Below the pieces are notes generated by a model. It had not been told where the DNA came from, did no database searches, and was given only the letters and a program-made list of their open reading frames with translations. Shown one piece after another: positions 56,236 through 64,000 of a stretch of DNA of 64,000 bases. Source of the DNA: Notospermus geniculatus (lineage: Eukaryota > Nemertea > Pilidiophora > Heteronemertea > Lineidae); the NCBI GenBank assembly GCA_002633025.1, contig NMRB01000798.1:147559-211558 (forward strand). Direction: 5' to 3'. The translations under genes and the position numbers were made by a program. Position 1 is the first letter of the stretch. Each line of letters begins with the position of its first letter.

Positions 56236-58740
56236 CTGCAAAGACATAGAAGTGAAAAGTCTCAAACTTTGATGCTGATACATAATTTAACATCGAGTCA
56301 GATCTGGAAAGAAGATTTGGATCGGATGTATTATAATGAGTCAGTTTTTAGTGCGCTGTTTAGAATTTCTGTTTGACATTTCATCCCTGTGGACATGTTG
56401 TCCCCAAGGACATTTTGTCCCCGAGCACTCACTGTCCCAGGACATTTTGCTGTTCCCTTCTGATGTTTGGCTGCTTGGAATAATCAGTGGTCATAGGGTT
56501 CTCTGTGGGTATCACGGTGGTATCCTTTTCTACTATTATCATCTGACAGTGACATGACGGGTTGAAGGGGTTAAGGAAGGGTTCAAACATTCATCGATGC
56601 TCAAATATTCAATATTCCTAAGTGTCAATCATGAGTCATAACATGTCAGACTTGTGCCACACACTTATCTCTTTGATCCCTAAACTGTTGTCCTTGTATT
56701 CCCACGAGCCAAGGTCGATATGATCCCATCATCCATCACGGTTACATCACTTAATGCTGCCAGCGATAAAGCCTGTTGAATTGACTCATTCTTAAGTTCT
56801 ATTGAAAGGAGTCCCATCCTTTGGGATGCTGGGGGAGAAGGGTATCTGTAACCATGGTATATTCATTGTTTTTTATGGGCCGCCATCTTGGTTTCTCGGG
56901 ATTTTCATGGAAAATTGCACACAGAATGACGATATGCTAGGCGAATTCGTATCTCGCAACCAATCACATGTTTTGGTTGCTACCAGATAAGGGCACAAGT
57001 GTCAAATCTCTGTGGAATCCAAGATGAGGGAAGGCGGGTTTTTGAAACGATAAATACTGCATTGGGGGAAAGATTTCATTCTGCACATGTTGAGTCTTGT
57101 GTTTAGGATCAGTATTAAACTGGACTGGTGCCCGACATCTAAAGCGGTGAATCCACACTGATGCGGTCCTGTTGGAACAAGTAGCCCAGAAGCCAAATGG
57201 AGGAGCAGCGGAACAGAGGTCTGCCAAGCCATACTCTGTAAAGCGGCGAGGTCCCTCAGCTGGATGCTGTATTGGCATGGTGTGTGACCCCAGCTTCCCA
57301 TCTCTTGCCAGCTCTCTCTCCATAGCAATGGCCTTGGGAATGGTCAGTTATCACCAATGACACCAAACATCCCATATTAACGGTCGATAACGTATTCAAA
57401 ATACCAACGGAGAGATCTAGGCTGAGTTTCTCACAGGAAATGATCATTGATCAAGGAAATGATTTGCGTGGATTGATATCCTAAGGATGACGATCATTTC
57501 CCATAATTACCGCCAGAATCGTCACTGATTCTGGCTCGTTATCGTTTAACTCTAACTGATACTGTCAGTGGGCTTATGATGCACATGGGACTCCCAACTG
57601 TAATGTTGTGGACAACTCATTGCGCCCGAACTGATTGCTTTATGGACGGAGATGAGCTTCACATTATCATATTAAATGCGGATTAAATGTGTCCGTTAAC
57701 AAGCCTAGTTCAAAGCAATTCAGGTCATAAACTCTAACTACATGTAGTTCGTTGACATCTGCATTGCCCACCTCATTATAATGAAGAGGGTGAACATGGA
57801 TGAGAGAGAAGCAGGTTGGCCTAGGTCTATTTCACTGCCTAGCTTACCAATTTCACTGAACTGGTGTTCAACAAGAAATGCTTGTTTTTCAGTTTCATAA
57901 CCATCAAAAAGATGGCTAGACTTGTGGAAGCGAGATCTGTCATGTCTGTTTTTGTTGCCCTTTCACTCACTTGGCATTGCTCTCCCCTCAAAACAGGCAT
58001 TGCCCCTTCAACAATGGTGTCCCTAAACATATACACCATGATCGGGCCGATTCTGACTGTGGCCCAAGTAAGTCAGAATACATGTACCCAATGGTTAATA
58101 CATGTACATTACATTGTTCCTGTGGCGAGTCCCACAAGAGATTTATATCTGGCTGCATCATCAGAGTTTGCATTGTGCCCAAGAAGATATAATTATTATC
58201 GCGGCAAAAGAAACCATCCCCTCACATAGCACGCATGGGAATTATTAAATTGTGGCCGGAGAAATGATGAACCCGACGAAAAGAACAGTTCCGGCTGCTC
58301 GAGAACGGAAAAATTCCGATAGCACTTAGGAAGAACATTTGTCGTACTCCAGGGAATGATTAGGAGGAGATAGCGACTGTCAGACCCCTCGTCCATCAAT
58401 CGTGCGCCATCCCAGGTCACTGGAGATAACGCCAGCTTGTTGCTTTGACAGTTGTGTTTGTTGTCTTGTCTCCGATACTGATAGCACTTGGTATAGCTTG
58501 GATTATTTGTTTCAAGTGCTGACAATACGGGCAAAGAACTGAAGATGACTACACCACAATGAGACAGTGTATAGGGGGATGAAAAAGTGCAGCCAGACGA
58601 TGAAGAATATGTGACTTTAAACACCGATAGAGCCGTCTCCCAGTATACTGACTCGCAGACTACAGGATAGGATAAATTCACGACCAGGGCAGATATCAAA
58701 ACCAGCTGCCAAGGGGAAGGTCGATAGTCCATGATCAATT

Positions 58741-58842
58741 GTCAAGGCCATGGTCTCACTGTCTAATTTCAAGGTCGTCATTGAGGGTCAAGGTCATAGT
58801 CCACTGTCTCATATCAAGGTCGTCATCGATGGTCAAGGTCAT
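58741..58842. repeat. Short tandem repeat, about 47-bp unit
   Basis: Two and a bit copies around caaggtcgtcattgagggtc and cactgtctcatat. Confidence 0.6.
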
Positions 58843-59008
58843 GGTGGTCCATAAGTGGGCAAAGTAACTGCTTGGTTGGGATGAGGAAGTTTCCTCTCTG
58901 AAGCTGATCCTGAAAACTTGATCTCTAACATGTCTAATATAACAAGCATACTTCACAGCAACTGGGGCCGAATCGGTTAATGTCGTCCTGGGTATAACAG
59001 AAATATAC

Positions 59009-59622
59009 CCAGGTTCAATGTCGTCCTACAAAACTATACCCTGGGTATAGTTCGATCTACAAAAGTATACCCAGTACCGTAGTTTTAGCCTAGGTACAAA
59101 TTAGGAATGGATGGCCGCCATTTTGTTTCTCGCTTCAAGGAGACGGCAGTTTTGCAAGCAACATCTTCAAAATATCAGTCAATATTGTCAGATTTTGTGC
59201 TCATCGATGGCATGGGTCAGCTGTTGACATTTGTCTCAACACAACGGTCCAAACCTATCGCAAGTTAAGCTCACAGTTTCAAAGAAATGAGCAAACTAAC
59301 AGAGCCGATCTGCGCCCCACATGTTTGTTCGGTGTCGTGCGTTCAGCTACGTCCGCGAGCCGTGCTGCGAGTACTATTGCGGATTTGAGTGACGATAAAC
59401 GGCACGTAAATTTCTTTGATCACTGTCGGTACGATATATTAAAATGATGCCCGTCGTGTCGGGTGCTAGAGCGATGTTTTTCGACTTGTCATGCTTCTGC
59501 ATGGTCATATGGCATTTGCAAGGACAATCTCGTCTTCAGGTGCTTTATCCAATCCTCGGTATATACTTTTGTAGATCGAACTATACCCAGGGTATAGTTT
59601 TGTGGGACGACATTGAACCTGG
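59009..59622. mobile_element. TIR element, about 614 bp
   Basis: Inverted ends of about 62 bp (59009-59070 and 59561-59622) starting ccaggttcaatgtcgtcc. Each contains the small palindrome actataccctgggtatagt. The interior has no transposase-like frame. Confidence 0.8.
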
Positions 59623-60325
59623 ATCTTCATGAAGTCACACTTCATGTTGACGAACCACACGAGTCAGAAAATTAGCTCAGTCAGAATTGATATTTATGGA
59701 GAGGACCATTGTCTGGACTTCGATTTTATTGGAGCAGATGTGTCATTCATGTTAAGAACTAAATTGTCTATAGACTATCATACAGCTGTATCAACCTCAC
59801 AGATCCAATAGATAGCCTACACGCAGAGATGTTCTTGCTGACTTCGTTCACTTTGAGTTCCTTTCACGTTCAGGACACCATGTTCTTCTACCTTGGCATA
59901 AATCATTGGTAATGAATGAATCTGCAAGTGACAGGGCCAAAGAAAATGCACAAGGCAAGGGCATTTTTGTCTCCATCTCATGTTCATTTCATTGCAGAAT
60001 GTGATGCTGGAGGAGCCCCAATCTTGTTCTTGATGTAACTGATGCTGATGGGTGAATTAAGAACTACTGGTCAACCCAGCTATTAACCGTTAACTGAATT
60101 TTGTTTCATTCTAATTTTTTTTTTAATTTGCCAACAAAAATTTGACCCACAAGGTTCCAGGCGTGATATAACGTCTTAGCAGTGTGATGCGCCATTTCCA
60201 AGGCGTACTATTACGCCCTTATGCAAGCTATGATCCTCGGGTGTTTCTGGGGATTCCCCGGATGCCATAATGATGTATGACGTCCTACCCAGTTAACGGG
60301 TGGGTCTCTGAGTCCATTGCAGTAT

Positions 60326-60402
60326 GTGTTCAATTCAAATGATACTATTTTTGGACCTACATGTATGATAGGTCCAAAAATAGTATCATTTGAATTGAAC
60401 AC
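60326..60402. repeat. Perfect hairpin, 33-bp arms
   Basis: Arms 60326-60358 and 60370-60402 are exact inverted copies (gtgttcaattcaaatgatac begins the left arm). They are separated by 11 bp that contain tacatgta. Confidence 0.95.
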
Positions 60403-61120
60403 AGAAAATCTGGAGAATCTGATGGGCTATCGGATGGCATACATGTAGGCCTATAGTCGAACTCCCAGTCAGGGCTCTTGCCAACATCAGCCACAGACAA
60501 GTGGACAAACTGGATTTTCATCCACCGATGTATCCACGAAAATCCATCTTGACCAGATTAGAATAAAAGCGGGCGATGATGCACACTTCCTCCCAGATCT
60601 AGAGTCTTCAATCAAACTCCAATCAAGTGGAGGAAAGCTCAGACGGAATCTGCATGAAGCTCTACTGTAACATTTCTAACAAGCTACTAATAACTCTCTG
60701 CTAAAGTTACCAGTCTGGACTAATTAACAAAACGAAAGAAGTCGGCTGTGTATGTTGCCAGGGAAAAGGAAGCCACGTAGGGCGCAGAATTAGCCACGAT
60801 GGTTTAGCAGCAGCGGTCGGATGATGTATGCGCATCCTGAAAACAGCCCTGATCGGTTATCTTGTCATCCTAACGAACTCATTAAGACATTGAAGTAAAT
60901 TAGTACAAGATGATGGAGGGTGGGGATTAACTCTTTACTGGCGTGTGATGGATGGACGGGTCAGGTCAGTTTGGTGGGATGGAGAGGGATTTGGGGTATC
61001 TGACTCAGGATGAGGTAACGCGGTGGTTGTGGTAGTATTCAATGAGGAAGAGGCGCCAGTCTGTCCGACTGACAAAATATCGAATCGAGGGATGAGCACC
61101 AAATATGGGGTGAATGATCG

Positions 61121-61268
61121 CAGGGGGAAACTGGAGTGCTTAGCAAAAACCTGCGCTGTCAAAGAGATTAGCCCTCTCTATTACATGATGAATGGGCCTG
61201 ACTGGGGATTGAAGCTGGAACCTCAGAGGTGACAGCTAGATGCTGACATTTCGGTTGAGCCACTCGGA
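61121..61268 (-). mobile_element. tRNA-derived SINE copy, Deu-like tail
   Basis: The plus strand has cagggggaaactggagtgct, ctgtcaaagagattagccct, gactggggattgaagctgga and acctcagaggtgacag, ending in a box-A-like gagccactcgg. Confidence 0.7.
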
Positions 61269-63371
61269 TAATGCGACACATCATAAACTTTGCCTGGAGA
61301 ATTTGGACCAAAATTCAATCCTGTCCACAGCGTGCCTGTATACGTAATTGAATTTTTATCCACATTCTTCCCGGAATACCCATCAAATCTACAAAATCTA
61401 ACGTGACAAACGTGATCTTTTGAAATGAGATTTTAACATTTTTTTCTTTCCTAGCTCATCAAACGTCAGCGGTGAGAAGCTCAGGGCAGATTTCACTGTT
61501 ATTGCTCTGTATGTGAGCTCAGATATTGAATTAAACCTGAAACTAACAGAAAAACGCTTCAGCTTGTAGGAGAAAAGTAATTAGAATGAGTAACATTCCT
61601 GTGTATGATGCTAGCATTCTAAAGGTATGTACAAATAGTCCAAAGTTAATAAATTCTCCTATACAATCAACACTCTATTCAACATAGATGAGAAGGGAAT
61701 ATATTAACATTTTGAGAGGATCAAGAACATGATTACACGTTTTGACAGTGGTACTCGATGAAGAAAACAGAATTACATCCCTCTGACAGCTATCTCAACA
61801 TCTCTCTCACTATATTCCCTCCTCTATGAAACAACAATCCTTGTTGATCTCCAATTGAAGTATTCGAAAGATCTACTCATACTATGGCTAATAACTCTCA
61901 ACATCCATGACCTTCAACGGCCCACGGCAACTAACGAATTTTGTCAATGTTAGCTCATTATCATTATTTGTTTCCACACCTCGATAGAAGGGGCATCCCT
62001 CTCCCAAGTTGGAATATCCTGGCCCTTTTGGCCTCTGGGATTACAGAGGAAAAACGATTCAGCCACAAACCAACACATCAAAGTGAACCGTATCCGTTGC
62101 AAAAAATGAAATTGCCAATGATGTGGTTCAGATCAAGAAACTAAAGATAACCCTGCCAATCCAGCTGTCGTGAAGGTCATCGGAACTGTCAGAAGGTCAA
62201 AGGAAATGTCGGACTCGTCCTTATCTGACGTTTAACTTCAAAATATTATCTCCAGTAATCACTGTTAGTCATTGAGTCATAAATCTCACAAAAACAACAT
62301 TGAAATTGGATTAATGCAAATGATATTTATCTATTCTTCAATGACTCATTTACTACAAACAAAGGCTGACTAAGTTTCACGTATTTTCCTTCATGCGCCT
62401 GATTGGCTTGAACATTTATTGATGGAGATCACCCATTATTGCATAACGCTCCATTTAGCAAATAAATATCACTCTAATTGGAGACGATGTAGGACAGTCG
62501 ACTGTCCAGAGCAAGATGGATGAGGTCCAACTCAAACTGTATTCGTCATCTGTTCCAATTCCCAATGCAGCATGAAATTTTTAGCTCATGTTGTTTCGAG
62601 ACCATATCAGAAGTCATCATCCCAGATAGATGCTCAGCGATGCAGCCTGACAGCAATTTAGGTCAAGCTGACCTATATTTGTCAGCAATGTGGTACCTAT
62701 ACACAAGATATGAATGTCCTCTGTCATGTCTGTCAGTGGTGTAAAAACCCAAACTACAAATGTTTGTGAACAAGACACACACATCAACAGACAAATTGGT
62801 GACCATCCATCCAAGCCATGCTTGTGCTGGTCATGGACAAGAAGATAAAAGACAACTTAATGAGGGCCATACATCATTTTTTTCAAAAGGAATTTCAAGG
62901 GGCGTCGGCAAAACATTCTTCAATTCAAATCTGGGCCAGTCACAGGCTCCAATGGCCTCCTGGGATTAATTTAACAAGAGATTAGATTGCAGGTAGCCGG
63001 AGGACATCAATCATAGCTGCCCTATCACCCAACACAAACCCCAAACTATTGTGACTGAAAGCATGGAATAACCCATCTGAATATCAATTAGGCTGTAATC
63101 TAATTATTTAATTCAAGAGAGTCAGCCCACATCATCTGTTGGTTAAAACCTTCGGGAAGGCCACGCCAAGTTGATTCAACGATCACATGGCGTAACATGT
63201 AATGTTGTCAAGGGCAGTACAGCTGCTGTCGAGATCGGTGCAGTGGTTATCAAGGGTGGCACTGGCAGTGGTTGTCAAGGATGATACAGAAGTTGCCAGC
63301 CAGTCATGCCGGTGGTATAGAAGTTGGTAAGGGTGGTATCAAGGTGTCAAGGTGGTAGGCCTACAACAGCA

Positions 63372-64000
63372 GACCTGCCAACCCCTAAATACCCCTCTCA
63401 GTATTTTGCCCCTGAATTTCAGGGTTTTTCAGTATTTTTGAGGGGTCTCTCAGTAACGCTTTGATCACTAATAGCAAACGTTTTCCAGCACTTTCACTGT
63501 ACTCCCAACTGCTGTCTGTGAAGTGTAACCAAGCCAATCATCAATTGCAAAACATCATCATGATGACTTTCACAAAGCACCTTCCATTCATCACAATATT
63601 CTTGCTGATAGGTCTGCTGCCTTCTTTTCTTCTCAGTCCCATCTGTAGGTTTGTTACATGGCTCTCCCGCCAATTAGACATCTAAAATCATACCGCAAAC
63701 TCATGAACTGTCAAAAACAGCTGATATGTCCGCCATTGTTCAGCATGAGAAGCAAGAAGGTAGTCTTGCGCACAGCAGAAGTACATACACGTGGGCATGC
63801 TTGCAGGAATGCACAGATTCTGCAATGCATGTGAACAGTCTGATGCTGTGATTTGTGCGAGACTCGTGTTGGTGAAAAAATTAACCCTTGCATTTGAAAA
63901 TCGGACTTTTTGATGGTTCGTCCGTAACATCGTAACAAAATGCGATTTTCGGTGGAATTCCGTACTAAATACGGAAATCCGTAACGGGTTGGCAGGTCTG
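63372..64000. mobile_element. TIR element ending at the window edge
   Basis: The sequence cagacctgccaaccc at 63372-63386 is exactly inverted at 63986-64000 (gggttggcaggtctg). The enclosed 600 bp has no transposase frame, so a non-autonomous element is likely. Confidence 0.65.

Larger units (their letters stand above)
56236..64000. other. No gene recognised upstream of NAGLU
   Basis: The NAGLU first exon should lie here or beyond the window. A minus-strand frame starting at 58735 has a signal-peptide-like start (PSPWQLVLISALVVNLS) but no donor in the needed phase. Otherwise the stretch holds the SINE, TIR and hairpin features listed separately. Confidence 0.4.

Noticed and set aside
58196-58738. 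180-codon minus-strand frame with signal-peptide-like start
   Set aside because: After the first 30 residues it shows no family resemblance, and it has no donor in the phase NAGLU needs. Kept only as a weak candidate in the findings.

Overview
This is nuclear DNA from an animal, most likely a marine invertebrate. The genes are split into many short exons with GT-AG introns. Intergenic DNA is AT-leaning and full of short palindromic words (tacatgta, taggccta) and small non-autonomous transposons. Several tRNA-derived SINEs carry a tail resembling the Deu domain. These traits suit an ambulacrarian, cephalochordate or lophotrochozoan; the sequence alone does not settle the phylum. No prokaryotic operon, CRISPR array or rRNA was seen.

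Two protein-coding genes can be reconstructed exon by exon, both on the minus strand. (1) RGS22, regulator of G-protein signalling 22, runs from an ATG at 38935 to a stop at 18552. It has 21 coding exons in one unbroken reading frame, including a 12-nt microexon, and encodes a predicted 1553 residues with four RGS-type regions. (2) NAGLU, the lysosomal GH89 alpha-N-acetylglucosaminidase, has recognisable exons from 56235 down to a stop at 41916. Its signal-peptide exon was not found, and one conserved internal exon is absent where the assembly carries a single N (52110). One NAGLU exon is present as two diverged copies (46006-46087 and 45837-45921) with identical splice phases. Using both would shift the frame into a stop, so they look like mutually exclusive exons. 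The two genes lie head to tail about 3 kb apart and have unrelated roles (ciliary/testis-type G-protein regulation and lysosomal heparan sulfate breakdown).

Layout. 1-15.3 kb: no recognised gene; a 48-bp minisatellite, a small TIR element, two blocks of near-identical tandem duplication joined by single Ns, and an inverted-repeat element with Penelope-like traits. 15.3-16.1 kb: a duplicated exon-like segment on the minus strand. 18.55-38.94 kb: RGS22, with a third duplicated block flanking a 247-N gap in intron 2. 39-41.9 kb: intergenic, with two minisatellites. 41.9-56.2 kb: NAGLU. 56.2-64 kb: no recognised gene; SINE copies, a TIR element, a perfect 33-bp-arm hairpin and a TIR element ending at the window edge.

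Three blocks of near-identical tandem sequence, each separated by N, suggest that both haplotypes of a heterozygous individual were kept in the assembly. One pair differs by a roughly 1-kb repeat insertion.
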